The notes under the pieces are model-generated. The model saw only the letters and a program-made list of their open reading frames with translations. It did no database searches and had not been told where the DNA came from. A stretch of 64,000 nucleotides of DNA from Piromyces finnis. Taxonomy: Eukaryota > Neocallimastigomycota > Neocallimastigomycetes > Neocallimastigales > Neocallimastigaceae. Positions 1 through 21,184 of the stretch are shown here, one piece after another. Both the position numbers and the translations under genes were made by a program. Location: contig MCFH01000025.1 in NCBI GenBank assembly GCA_002104945.1, positions 62,001-126,000 on the forward strand, in the 5' to 3' direction. The first letter of the stretch is position 1; every line of letters begins with the position of its first letter.

Positions 1-1057
1 AATCGTTTATTAGGTATAATAAAAAAGTTGTATATACAAAAAGTGTATCAGTAAATTCTATAACAGGTTGGGTCGTTGGTCTCGGTGATCGTCATTGTAT
101 GAATATTCTAATAGATTTAGGAACAGCTGAAGTTATCCACATTGATTTGGGTATTGCATTTGATGTTGGAAAACTTCTTTCTATTCCAGAATGTATTCCG
201 TTTAGATTGACTAGAGATGTCGTAGATGGTATGGGGATTAATGGTGTTGAAGGTATATTTCGTAAAAGTTGTGAAGAAACACTTCATGTCATACGTAAAA
301 ATTCAAATGTTTTATTAACTATATTAGATGTTTTCAGGTAAGATATTTTATAATATTTATATTCATATTATTTTTTTCCTTCTAAAAATATATTCGATTA
401 AATCATTCATACGAATATATAATGATAGAAAGAGTTAAAAAGTAACATTTATAGATAAAATTGTTATATTAATTAATTATTATTATTTTTATTTAAACCT
501 AATATTTGTTTTTATTTTATATCATATTTTATTTTTATATTAAAAACATTATATTATTAAGATATGATCCATTATATAACTGGTAATTTAATTATAATAC
601 ATACAAAATAAAAAAAAAAAAAAATATTTAATAAGAATTTTTTATTCTTACTATAATATTAAGGACTATTTCTCCATTGAAAATGGCTCGTCAAGTTAAA
701 GAAACTAATCAAATTCAAAATGAGTTAAGTGGGAAAGAAGAGGAACTTGATGATAATGAAGAATTTCGATTATCAAACGATAAAAATATTGATAATTCAC
801 AAGAAACAAAAAATAATGATGATATTGAAAGAGCCTTTTTTGGTGTTCGTACTAAACTTTCTGAACAAATGAGTGTCGAATGTCAAATTAATGAATTAAT
901 AGAAATGGCTATAAATCCTGAAAATTTATCGAGACTATTCCCAGGTAATTATTATTATTAAATATATTATAAAAAACTTAATAATAATATTTTTTAATCA
1001 ATAATTCTATATTAATTTATATATTTATTAAATATAGGTTGGCAACCATATATGTAA
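1..1057 (+). CDS. TEL1: Tel1/ATM-family PI3K-like protein kinase, C-terminal part (5' end outside window)
   Basis: Encodes the end of the kinase domain and the FATC domain of a Tel1/ATM DNA-damage checkpoint kinase, a large nuclear Ser/Thr kinase acting at double-strand breaks and telomeres. Exons that keep one reading frame are <3-337, 562-582, 664-944 and 1038-1057, all with GT-AG introns. The first exon has the catalytic loop GLGDRHCMNIL, the metal-binding HIDLG (DFG equivalent) and the activation-segment block PFRLTRDVVDGMGI, which fit ATM/Tel1 better than ATR/Mec1 or TOR. The 21-nt second exon supplies RYDPLYNW, matching the YDPLF.W block of ATM. Exon 3 covers an acidic linker and the FATC start, ending NPENLSRLFPG. 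The 20-nt last exon adds GWQPYM and the stop, a typical FATC terminus. The gene converges on the PTPA gene. Family call is secure; the ATM rather than other PIKK assignment rests on these blocks. Confidence 0.93.
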
Positions 1058-1535
1058 TTTATATTTCTTAACCCCTTCATTATGCATTAACCAATACTTT
1101 TAAAATATTTTTAGAATAAATAAAATTTATTTCATTACATATTACAATTTTAATTTAATATAATACATGATATAATAAATATAAATATAAATATAATAAA
1201 TAAATAAAAATAATAAAATCACATTTCAAAATAATAACAAAATAAGATTCACAAATAACATAAATTTTACTTTATAAATTTATAATTATTATTATTATTA
1301 TTTATTAAATGGAAAACTAACAATTGTTTTTAATTTGTTTGTTTTTTAATTGCCATTTTTTTAAAAAAATTTTTACAAGAAAATTATTTATATTTTAAAA
1401 TGAAAAAAAAAAAAAATGAAAAAAAGCTTTTTAACATTTTTACATATTTATAGGTAAATTAATAATCAATATTTATTATCCTTTTTTTTTTATATTTATT
1501 ATTATTATTTCTTTTATTTCATTTTTATGAAATAC
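1058..1535. other. Convergent 3' intergenic region
   Basis: AT-rich DNA between the stop codons of the Tel1 gene (+) and the PTPA gene (-). It holds A and T homopolymer runs and a short ATT repeat. I see no reading frame or RNA gene. Confidence 0.6.
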
Positions 1536-2382
1536 TTAATCAAATGGTATTGGTCTTGGTAAATGACTGTGTTGATTATTTTTGTCATCTGCTGCTGCAC
1601 CAAATGGACTTGGTATATGAATACCACAGCAACATGGCGCTTCTTGTCCCATAGCATAAACATGAGAATGGTCATGTTCTTCAGGAAGTGCACCATGAGT
1701 TCCATGGAATCTAATAAGACTTCCAAATAAAAAGTGTTGCATAATCGGTAATTTTCCTAATACTTCAGCTTTATACATTTTTATCATACCAGAATTAACT
1801 TTCATCCATTTTTTTACACCACTGATATCATCAAGCATAGGTGAATGCCATCTTAAAGATGCTGTTTTAATCTTTAAAAGAGAAAAAAATGAAAATGTTG
1901 ATATTTAATTAATAATTAATACAAAAGTGTATTATTATTTTAATCGTAATTAATTTTTTTATATAATTATAATTAATGATTAATATCATCTTTATGTTTA
2001 TACATTATACATTATATACATACAGAACAAATAAATCTAATGCAATCTAAATACATATAATCTTTTGAAAATTCTTCAACAATTTCTTCATTTCTAATTG
2101 ATTTTGGACGTAAATATTTATGATCTTTATATCAGAATATACAGATAAATGACAAAAAAATTAAACATAAAGAGAGTTTTTAAGTTTATTAACAGTTTAA
2201 AACTTTATGAATATTCAAAAACTATATATATTAATATTTATTACTATTTACCATGAAGTTGAGATGAACCAAAAAGGAAAGGCATAAAATGGTAATCATC
2301 AAGACCCCAAACACCATGAGAACCAGCAGGCTCTAACCAATAAGTATATTGAAGTTTTCTCATAACACTCATATATCTAAAT

Positions 2383-2417
<35 letters not shown>

Positions 2418-3536
2418 AATAATAACAATATATAGAAAATAAAAAATAAAAATAAATATATATATAAATGGTGCGATATTGATATACAAATTAAAAGTTT
2501 AGAATTTAGCTTAAAAATAATTATATAATGATGATAATAATAAAATATTTTTTTTCTTTAAATAATAGTATTAATATTATTATTTTAACTATTTCTTACG
2601 TTAAGAAAACTTTCGTTACAATTGCGGTATAATCTTCTTTAGTAAATAAATTCAATTTATCTATACAAAACCTATAAAGAGTTGAACAAAATAGAGGAGA
2701 TATAAAATTAATATTCATTTAATTGATAATACATATATAATATATATTTATATATGCTTCCTATTTATCTTTTAATTTATATTTTCAATTTTTCTTTCAT
2801 TTTAATTTAACTTACAAAAAGGCCATAAAGGTTGTTTCATGTCCAGTACCATAATCAATTCTTTTACGATCACCAAAACTATGAATCAAATAAGTTGCTA
2901 ATTCTGGAATAGCTTCTTTTGGTTCAATAATATCCTCCAACATTTCAGCTGCATTCTATAAGGAAAATAATAATAATAAAGCAAAATATTTATTAAGTAT
3001 AAAAATAAAAGTTTTGATATTAAGTACATACATATTTAATAATTTTTACTTTTAATTAATATATATAAATAAAAATAATAATATAACTAAATAAAGAAAT
3101 GTTTTATTACTATAATTTATTAATTTGTTAAAAGAAAAAAAAATAAATGAACTTTCTAATTTACTACTATGATAATAACACTCGTCTAGCCGGCCTGAGA
3201 GGGTCTAGTGTACATGGTACATTCCAAATTAGAACTTAATAAGTGGTGACTTAGGCTATGCCAAAAACACATAATATTCCTTAATCAATTTAAGTGTAAA
3301 CATTAGGGGGCGGTTGACACGTGATCAAATTGACTATAAGAGGCTTAGCATTGTAGTTGTGAAATATCGTACAACGACATGCATCTAATGTACATGGATT
3401 AAGTGAGCGTCGAAGCTGAAGAAACAGTATGACAGACCAGGAGGGTCACAACCACCTAGCAATAGGAATGAGCCAACGTTTCTCTAAGAACCACCATTGG
3501 AGCTAACTCTGATCGATGGGAGATATGCACTCGGAA

Positions 3537-3602
<66 letters not shown>

Positions 3603-4077
3603 AAAAAAAAATATATAAATTAATAAGATAAATTTAATTTTAAAAATATATTGAATATAATTATTAATAAAAATATTAAATAAAAAATTTATTGTATTTT
3701 CAAATATATATGTTTGTTTTTTAATTTATATATATATATATATATTTATTATTTTTTTTTTTTTTTGAATACTTACATCATTAAGTTTATCATACCATTT
3801 TTGGAAGGAAGGATTGCCATAACGAGTTTTTATTGTAGTATCTGGTGGAAATTCATTTATCCATTCCTTTAATTCGTTTAATAAATCAACCAATTTTAAT
3901 ACAATCTTTAATAAATGTAAAATACATAAAGTAATAGATAAATATTATTTTATTTATTTCAATAATTTATGAGAGTATAATAATTTAATTATATTTGGTA
4001 TAAACGAAAAATATATAGTTATTTATAAAATCATTGAATTATCAAATAAATATAAAAAATTTTAGTATATACATTAC

Positions 4078-4144
<67 letters not shown>

Positions 4145-4505
4145 TCTATAATATTATTATTATAATAACCTCTGAAGTATAACAATCTGCACGTGAAGTA
4201 ACATTGCGTACTGCCATATTTAAATCCAATATGAAATTCATGTAGTCTTCGTATGCTCTTGATTTTTGAAATTTTTCTAAGTCTTCCTTTGTAAGAATTT
4301 GCTTACGAGGAATTATGAATCCAGTGTCACTATCATCATCTATTTGTGTATCATGGTGAGTTAAAATTTCATTAATTGAAATGACATTTTCTTCTCTAGT
4401 TTGTTCTTTCTGTGCTTTTAAAGAGGAAGGGAAAATATCGGTAATGAATCTTCCACCGGATAATTCGATAGGAGGATTACTGGGATTAAAGTATTCACCA
4501 TTCAT
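1536..4505 (-). CDS. Serine/threonine protein phosphatase 2A activator (PTPA/Rrd family)
   Basis: Peptidyl-prolyl isomerase-like activator (PTPA; Rrd1/Rrd2 in yeast) that helps load metal into and mature the PP2A catalytic subunit, in cytosol and nucleus. Seven exons read on the minus strand: 4505-4170, 3905-3777, 2955-2816, 2671-2600, 2376-2252, 2124-2024 and 1871-1536, giving 412 residues in an unbroken frame. Family hallmarks appear in order: [14 protein letters not shown], the signature [34 protein letters not shown] then [33 protein letters not shown], and [17 protein letters not shown] then [14 protein letters not shown]-terminal extension beyond the human protein is rich in His and Cys (HDHSH, CCCGIH). 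The exon 1 donor, GTTATT, is the weakest splice site. Intron 2 (2956-3776) carries a poly-A-tailed retroposon, and intron 1 an ATT microsatellite. Whether it is the RRD1 or RRD2 type cannot be told. Confidence 0.95.
3178..3610 (+). mobile_element. SINE-like retroposon with poly-A tail, inside PTPA intron 2
   Basis: A block of about 360 bases with clearly higher GC than its surroundings starts near 3178 (tctagccggcctgagagg) and ends in 61 uninterrupted A residues (3540-3600), then G and nine more A. It lies antisense to the host gene and has no long reading frame. Bases 3404-3454 closely match 54479-54531 near the 3' end of the LINE: both hold ctgaagaaacagta, then ccaggaggg, then aacca. This fits a SINE that borrows a LINE 3' tail, or a decayed relative of that LINE. 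A possible target duplication is the A-rich motif before 3150 and after 3601, but it is too simple to trust. The 5' boundary is approximate, and I found no clear pol III promoter boxes. Confidence 0.72.
4076..4146. repeat. ATT trinucleotide microsatellite in PTPA intron 1
   Basis: About 23 uninterrupted ATT/TTA units lie just downstream (in gene sense) of the exon 1 splice donor. The repeat is intronic if the exon 1 end at 4170 is right. Confidence 0.9.
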
Positions 4506-5174
4506 TTATTGTTCTATTATAAATATATAAAATTAAAAAGGTATAAAAATTTGTAAAGGTAAACGATATATAATTTAACTTTTTTAAATTAAAAATTTTT
4601 AATTATTTCTGTTATATTAGAAAAAGTATATGAGATTTTTATGTAATAAAAATAAATTAATGTATCTAAATAATGTAATATAATTCAAGACAATTTACAT
4701 TAAATATAATTATTTTATAAATAAATATATAAATAAATAAATAAACACTCTAAACAATTATTGTTGTTTAATTAATTTATGGTTTGAAATTTTAGAAAAA
4801 GTATAAAATAAAATAATTCTCTATTTTATTAGTAGAGTTTTTTGCATAAAGCATAACATATGAATTATATGAATTACTAGAATTCTATTAACAGCTATTG
4901 TTTATTATTATTATAAATTAATAATAAAATTAAAATTATTAAAAAAAATTTTATATTATTAAATATTTAAAAATAAATGTATTACATTAATGTACAATAT
5001 AATAATAAGATTGTATTTTATAGAACAATTAGATTTATATATTTAAGAATGAAATGATTGGTCTACATTAATTTCTTCCTTTTTTTTATTAATTATAATA
5101 AAAAAATAAAAAAAAATATTAAAAATATATATCCTAATCACAATTTTAAAAATTTGAAGTAATTATAATTAAAA
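4506..5174. promoter_or_regulatory. Divergent intergenic region between PTPA (-) and NOP10 (+)
   Basis: The 669 bases between the two start codons must hold the promoters and 5' UTRs of both genes. The sequence is AT-rich with no open frame of note. I cannot point to specific factor sites. Confidence 0.5.
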
Positions 5175-5572
5175 ATGCATCTTATGTACACTTTAGGTAA
5201 AGATGGTAAGAGAGTTTACACTCTTAAAAAGAAGACCGATGATGGTAAAATTACCAAATCCGCTCATCCAGGTAAATAAAAATAAAAAATTTAAAAATAT
5301 AACTATAAATTAAAGCCAAATTAAAATATATGATTAAATTTTAATAATGTTATAATAATTAAAATATTTTTTTTCTTATACATATTAACATTTAATAAAA
5401 TATATTTTATATCATATTATTATAATATTCCTTTATATATATATTTATTAAATATTTCAATAAATAATAAATAGCTCGTTTTTCTCCAGATGATAAATTT
5501 TCACGTCATCGTGTTACTTTAAAGAAACGTTTCGGTATACTTCTTACTCAAACTCCACAAAGAGAATGTTAA
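5175..5572 (+). CDS. NOP10: H/ACA ribonucleoprotein subunit Nop10
   Basis: Small core protein of H/ACA snoRNPs, which guide pseudouridylation and rRNA processing in the nucleolus with Cbf5/dyskerin, Nhp2 and Gar1. Two exons, 5175-5271 and 5475-5572, are joined by a 203-base GT-AG intron that splits an Ala codon and give 64 residues, the length of human NOP10. The N-terminus [19 protein letters not shown] and the central blocks KSAHPARFSPDD and [11 protein letters not shown] are the near-invariant family signatures. The ATG at 5175 is fixed by the conserved first residue. As in other eukaryotic members, the archaeal-type zinc cysteines are absent. A second ribosome-biogenesis gene, IMP4, lies at 43.6 kb. 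Confidence 0.97.
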
Positions 5573-14214
<8,642 letters not shown>

Positions 14215-14674
14215 TTCTTTATATTTATTTTCTATACTTGATTAATTTGAAGTTTGAGATAATTTTATAGTATTTTATATACAAAAGGAATAATATATAT
14301 GATAGAATATATATCTACAAGATAACGCTTATTTTATAAATATATATATTATATTATTTATATTTTAAATTAATTAGCATTGCAAACATTGATAATATAA
14401 AAAAAAATTCTATTTTTCCTAATAAGTATTTATATTATATGCATGAAAGATATTAAAATTTTATTTTTTTTATTTTTAATAATATCTACCATTATCTACT
14501 ATTGTATAATGTTAAAGTAAGAATATTTATTTATTCTTATATATAGTCTTTTCTTTCAAAAAAGTTTATAATTTATTTATATTTTTTATTAATGAATACT
14601 TACTTTTTTGTTTTTAAAATATATTTAATAAAATGCAAGTATAAAAAATCATATTATTATTTTATGAAAAACTA

Positions 14675-14870
14675 GTATTTGTATTATAGTATTGGTTATA
14701 TTATTTACTAAAAAAAATAGTATTATATGTTTTATTATAGTATTTGTTATATTGTTTGCTAAAAAAATAGTATTATAGTTTATTTTATAGTATTGGTTAT
14801 ATAATTTGCTAAAAAAAAAAAAAAAAGTATTATTATTTGTATTATAATATATAATATTGGTTATATGATA
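14675..14870. repeat. Degenerate direct repeats
   Basis: Three to four diverged copies of a unit of about 60 bases, each with tattggttatat or tatttgttatat followed by a ctaaaaaaaat tract and tagtattat. Non-coding, upstream of the DUF2433 gene. Confidence 0.7.
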
Positions 14871-17800
14871 AATAAAATTAAATATGTATAACACTTTTTT
14901 TTTTTTAATAATATCCTTGAAATAAATGGTGTTTTGTTTATAATAAACTAAAAATTATGAAGGGTTTAAATAAATATATAAATTATTATGCATTCTATTG
15001 ATACTGATACAATTTTTTTTATTATAAATAACACTGTTTCTTTCTTTCTTTTTTTTTTATTTTTTATTTTATTTTATTTTTTTTTTAATATTTTATCTGT
15101 TTAATAGTATAATAGTATAATGGGATAATTGTAAATGCATTATTTGGAGTTGAATTTAAAATTGGCCATATGAATTTATTTTACTATTAAAAATTAATGT
15201 TATAGAAAGAAATTATTAATTTTGAAATAATTATTTAATTTTATTATTATTATTATTTTTAAAGTTTTCATTATATTTAGTAGATAGAAATTACAACTAT
15301 TTTTATTTTTATATTAAAAAGAAAATAAAATGCAATTTCTATTTATTAATTTTTTCTTTTTTCTTCATTCATAAAAACAAAAACTTTTAATTACTTTTAT
15401 TTTATGTCTACAGATTTCTATGAATTATTACCATTGCATTATTTTTAAAATCTTAATACTTTAATGGATAAAAAGTAAAATAAAATAAAATAAAATAAAT
15501 ATAAATAAAAAAGTAAAAAAGAAAAAGGTAAACTTTAGCATAATTAAAAATTATAAAAAAAAAAATAGAAAATATTTTACTTATCAATTAAAAATTTTTT
15601 TGTTTATTATTTGGTATTAATATATTTGATTCTACATATATTATAATATAAATTAATATATTTCAATATGATAATAACCATTTATTTGTTTTTATTTATT
15701 TATGAATCCATCTTTTTATTATTTCCTTTTAAGTTGGTAAATTAATAAAATTAAATAGTCATTTCTATGTATTCTTTTTACACACTAAACTGATATATAT
15801 ATAAACTTTATTGATGGGAAAAGCTGTTTTTATGTATTAAAAAGTTAAATTATATTCAACTACTTTTAAGTATCTTTTTACTATTTATATAAAAAAATAT
15901 ACATATATATATAATGAATCTTTTATAGAAAAATATTTTTTCTAAATTGGATAGGTGAATTGTATGGGGATAGTGTGGTTAATTATTATTTTTCTTCCCA
16001 ACTTCTTCTAGTTCTATTACTATTCAAATTTACAGGGTTGTGATATGCTTTGATTCATTCTTAATTTATTAAATAATTTATAATAATATACTTAATAATA
16101 TATATAAATTTAATATGTACATGATTATATTACCAATATAAATATCCATATATTATAATATATTATAATATATTATAATTGAAATGTTATTAAATCTTTA
16201 AATTAACTAAAATTAGATTAAATATTTTTTTGCTTGAAATAAATACAAACATTAAGCAGGTTCGTTGGATAACTTATTTATCTTCTTTTTTCTTGACAAC
16301 TACCATTTCATGTATTATTTTATTCTTTGGATTAAATATAAATATCTTGTAAATAAATAAATTCTACTGGTTCCTATCTAAAAATATGCTTCAATCTATG
16401 CTATTTAAAAGAAAAACATTGATAAAACCTTTAGGTTTAAATTACTTTTTTCTTTTTTTTTTTTTAAATTGTCTTATTTCTCATTATTGAAAGGAAATAG
16501 TAAAAAGATTTAACATTGAACTGTCTCATAAATTAGATTGTATTTAAGTATATTTCTTCATATATTGTTATATATTAAGTATATATTAAATTTAAATATT
16601 ATATTTATTTCCTTTATTCTTAATTTTAATTATGAGTATAATTGTCTTCACTAAATAATAAAATTATTATTTATTTTAAAAATTTATTACAATATATCTA
16701 TTGATATATTATTATTTATTTTTTTAGTATTTTTTCCTTATTTATTATATATTAATTTTTTAATTAAATTTTAAATTACAATTTTTTGCTATTTTTTAAT
16801 ATAATTTTAATATAAAATATTTTTATTAATAAATTATTATCATACATATTATCATATATTTTATTATATTTATTAATATGTTATAAATTGTATTCCTAAT
16901 ATATTTTAATAAAACAATAAATTTTTATAAATTTCATAAAAAAAAAGATGAGCCAAGATTTAAAAAAAAAAAAAGATTTCATTACTAAATTTACAATTTT
17001 TTGATTTTACATCTTTATAAAAAATATATATATATCTTTATTTTAAAGGAAAAGTAAATCAACTTGTAAGATAACACAAAAAATAATATAATTAAAAATT
17101 CTATTTTTTATATTAATTCTAGAATAGAGTTTCTATTTTTCATTTTCAATAAGTTAGTTCAAAAATGTTATGGATGATACTTTTACATAAGTATTATCCT
17201 ATATTATGAAAAAGAAAAACTTTTGATTTTGTTATTTTTTAAAACTTTATAGTTTCACTTTTTTTATTTAAAAGAAACTTTAATAAATTATAATTATTAA
17301 TTTTTATTATTCAGTATTTTCAAAAGAAAAGATCAAAATAAACTGAATGGTGAAATCATTATCAATATCTTTTTTTTTATAACTCTCCTTTTTACAATTA
17401 ACCTTCCCTTCTACTTATCGTTATGTAGTTTGTAACCGAACTAAAAGGAAAATAACTATTAAAATTGGTAAGTTTATTGCATTTATATAAAGTTAATTTA
17501 ATTACCAATCCAAAATATATATTTAATATATTTAGTAATATATTATAAATATATATAATAATAATAAATTTGATTTACCATACACCATCATTCTTAATTA
17601 ATTTATCATTAATTTATAAAATTAATTAATAATAATTGGTATTGACTTACAATGTGGCTAATAGTTGTATAATGTAAATAAAGCCATAATATATTCATCA
17701 ATTATTTAATAATATAATACATTACATTTAATTATATAAAAATGCTATTTATTATAAAAAAAAAACTTTGATGGTAATTGTATTTGGCAGTTTTAATTTT

Positions 17801-18200
17801 TTTTTTTTTTATAATAATCTAAAGGTTTAAATAGTCAATAGTGTATAACGATAGTATATAAATTATAAAAGGACAACTTATCATAAACCTTTATCATAAA
17901 CGGATAAAATAAATATAAAGGCATTTGTCAAAGTCATCATTGGAGATAAAATAAAATGGTACATAAAATGTTAAAAAGAAGGTACCTTTTTTTTTTAAAT
18001 TTTTAAAATAACATATGAAAAGATGATATAAAAATTAATGATAAATATGAAATAACATAATGAAACGCTTCATATTTTTTCTTATTTTTTTTTAAAAATA
18101 CTAAAAAAAAAAAGTTTCTGATGTTTATTCTAATTAGTTATCGTTATATTGTTATATTGTTATAGTTTTATTCTAATTATTTAATTCTAATTATTGTTTA

Positions 18201-18255
<55 letters not shown>
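18201..18255. repeat. ATT microsatellite
   Basis: About 18 ATT units in intergenic DNA. Confidence 0.9.
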
Positions 18256-18257
<2 letters not shown>

Positions 18258-18967
18258 TACATATTGCTATATTAAAAATTTTTTTTCTAAACAAAATTTA
18301 CACTTTTTTTTTTTTTACTTTCTCTCCTATTTCAGGAATAAACTAATATGTTGTTAATACTATAAAATGTTTTTTTTATCAAATCAACTACTTTACTCCA
18401 ACCATTCAACATATTACAAGTATTATGAAATTATAATATTTCCTTAAAAAAATTATAATCAAATAAATTTAAATATAAATTAATGTAAAAATAGATTTAT
18501 TTCATAAACAATTTTTTATTCGTAAAAAAAAAAAAAAAAAGAAATAAAATTTTCTAACTCCTTCTATGACATATAGTTTTTTTTAGCCTCATTCCAATTA
18601 CTGGAGAAGAAATTTTTTTATTTTAGATAATGATTTATTTAATTAAATATTATTTATTCATTCACTTTTTTGTTGCATATTGTCTTTTTGTTTATTCAAC
18701 ATTTAAAGTATAGATCATATATTAATTCAATATATTTTAGTATATTCTAATATATAGATTTTAATTATTTTTTAATTCGTCATCCATAATATAAAATGGA
18801 TAAATAAGAATTTTAAATTTAATATATAATTAAATAAATTAAATTTTAATTAAACTTTTAGATGTATTAATAATTTGAATCAGTAATTAATAGATGATTT
18901 AATTATATTTTATAAATAATCAATTAATTAATTAAATTAATATATTATTATAATTAAATAAATATAT

Positions 18968-19142
18968 TCATTATATATCTATCAATTGATTTAAATTACA
19001 ATTAAATACATTTATTATATAATACAATAATATTTATATTATAGTATAGTTATGAATGTATTCATTATATATTCATTATATATTGATTTAAATTATAAAT
19101 ACTTTTATTATATAACAAAATATCATTTATATTAAAGTATGT
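18968..19142. repeat. Degenerate tandem duplication, about 100-bp period
   Basis: The order ttcattatatat, then ttgatttaaatta, then tttattatata, then tttatatta occurs twice (about 18968-19049 and 19072-19142), with substitutions and small gaps. No coding content. Confidence 0.6.
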
Positions 19143-20084
19143 ATAATATATTTGTAGTATGAAATAAATAATATTATCATTTTAAAAAGTTCATTTTTTG
19201 TTTTTCCTTAATATAAAGAAATTATAAAAAAAAAATATTATAATAGTCCACTTTATTTTTAATATCAAAATGTATACAAAATTGAATTTTGAAATATTTA
19301 TAATTAATTAAAAAATAATTTTTTTTTTTTCATTACTCCTTCTTAATTTATTAGAGAAAGTAAAATATAACGAAAAGAAATATTAGAGTAAAAAAATGGC
19401 TTTTTTTTTTTTTAATGAGAAAGAGAAAAGACTAATAAAAAAAAAGAAGAAAATAATATTTATAATAAATTTGATTATTATAAATTTAATACATTTATTA
19501 ATGACTGAATTTATAATACGAAAAAAAAATAAAGAAACTAAATTCATACGATTTATTTTTATTTTTAAAATTTTTTCTAAAAAAAAAAGATATTTTTCGA
19601 TAATGATATGGAATTATGGAATATAATAACTATTTATAATAAATGAACCATTAAAGTTAAAAATTTATAACAATTATTATTTGCTCTTTTTTTTTTTTAA
19701 TTATTTATAATGAATGAATTAATGAACTAACACAGTATATCTATGGTGAACGCTCTTTCAATTAATTATTATTAGAACCTTATATTTCGTACATAGAGAA
19801 TCCCATCCATTCTTATCATTAGCATATAAATATATTATTTAATATGTCTATTTCATATATACTTTTATAATGTTTACAATGGTTATTATTTTCATTATCT
19901 ATTTTACATAGAATAAATTACATATAAAAATTAAAAATGTATTATCTATAATGATTTTAAAATAAAATAATTTTGATGGAAAAAAAAAAAAAATTGAATA
20001 AAAGTTTTAAAAACAATAAATTTGTACTACTCTTATATATTTTTGATTGGCTTAATATTAATAATATAACTAATATAATTGATA

Positions 20085-20215
20085 CAACTTGGTTCAATAC
20101 ACTCAGGATTTGTGGGTTGACCTTATATTTATAAATTATTCAAATACTGGCCAGAGCTCTGCCTGAGGTCAAATTTCTTCTGGCTAAAAAGTCTGGCTAA
20201 AACGGCCCAAAATCT
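20085..20215. other. Patch of mixed composition in the desert, possible element relic
   Basis: A stretch with normal GC (ggccagagctctgcctgagg and tctggctaaaa twice) stands out from flanks that are almost pure A/T. In this window, non-coding DNA of this composition otherwise belongs to retroelements. I see no poly-A tail, reading frame or match to the other elements. Confidence 0.3.
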
Positions 20216-21034
20216 AAGATTTATACTAAATCATCATACTTAATATTAGATGATCGTAAGAATATCTTCTCCTAACTATTATATTCTTAGATAGAGACTA
20301 ATTTACTATATTTTCTACTAATTTATACCAAAATCTAACTATAAAGTTTATTTGTTTATCTGTTTATATTAAGTACAATAATTACTTTAATTTATCACAT
20401 GATTATAAAAATATGATAAATATATTAATGTACTAAATAAAATGTACCAAAAACTACATGATAATCTATTCCAATATTACATTAATTTATGTTTATATAA
20501 CATTTATAGTAATATTCAATTACATTATTAATTAAGGTTTTTATGTTCATTTTATATCATTATGTGAGAATGTTATTTATTGAATTCATCATATAATTGC
20601 TTTTTAATATATCTATAATGATATCAATTGAATAATGAATATATATATATTAAGGTTTCTTACTCAATGCCATGTCTACTTTTTCATGAATTAAAGTGTA
20701 TTGTATAAAAGAATAATGTTGATATATAATACATATAATTCCAGCTTTATAATTGGACAACCAATTATTTAGTTCGCTATATAAATAGAATAATCATTAT
20801 TACAGTATATAGTTTAAATATTACAATACGACAAGCCTTTTAGAAAGAATAGAAATATTTAAATAAAGTTATTAATAAAACATAAAAAATATATTGTTTA
20901 AATATAAATTCTTTCTACATAGAAAATCTATAGAATATACATAGAATGTCACGTGAATATATATGATAAGGCCTAAAATAAAAAATAAAATATTTAAATC
21001 TTTTTTTTATAAAAACAAACAAATTATTATAATC

Positions 21035-21155
21035 CAAATATTTATTTCAATAAAGTAATAAGGAAAAGCATAAATAGTAATTAAATTATTATATACAATA
21101 TTTATTTCTATAAAGTAATAAGGAAAAGCATAAATAGTAATTAAATTATTATATG
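21035..21155. repeat. 60-bp tandem duplication just upstream of the GT8 start codon
   Basis: Two adjacent copies of a 60-base unit (21035-21094, 21095-21154) differ at only a few positions. Each holds taaagtaataaggaaaagca and taaatagtaattaaattatt. The array ends about 30 bases before the ATG, so it lies in the 5' UTR or core promoter. Confidence 0.9.
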
Positions 21156-21184
21156 CAACAGTAAAAAAAAAAAAAATAGTAATA

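Larger units (their letters stand above)
14215..21034. other. Gene desert of about 6.8 kb, extremely AT-rich
   Basis: No supported gene between the divergent DUF2433 (-) and GT8 (+) genes. The one sizeable open frame, 19396-19626, is built from A/T homopolymers and looks spurious. Local structure: degenerate direct repeats at 14675-14870, an ATT microsatellite at 18201-18255, a degenerate duplication at 18968-19142, and one patch of more mixed base composition at 20085-20215. Confidence 0.55.

Noticed and set aside
3550-3650. Target-site duplication for the 3.2-kb retroposon
   Set aside because: The candidate (A-rich tract with aaataaat on both sides) is too simple in sequence to separate from background.
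14649-14894. 81-codon minus-strand frame
   Set aside because: It overlaps the degenerate direct repeats and contains only Ile/Tyr/Asn/Phe-rich low-complexity sequence.
19396-19626. 76-codon open frame in the gene desert
   Set aside because: Translated product is almost only Lys, Ile, Phe and Asn from A/T homopolymers, with no splice context or domain; typical of chance frames in AT-only DNA.
20085-20215. tRNA-like T-arm (ggttcaat) near 20093
   Set aside because: The surrounding bases do not form the acceptor, D or anticodon stems.
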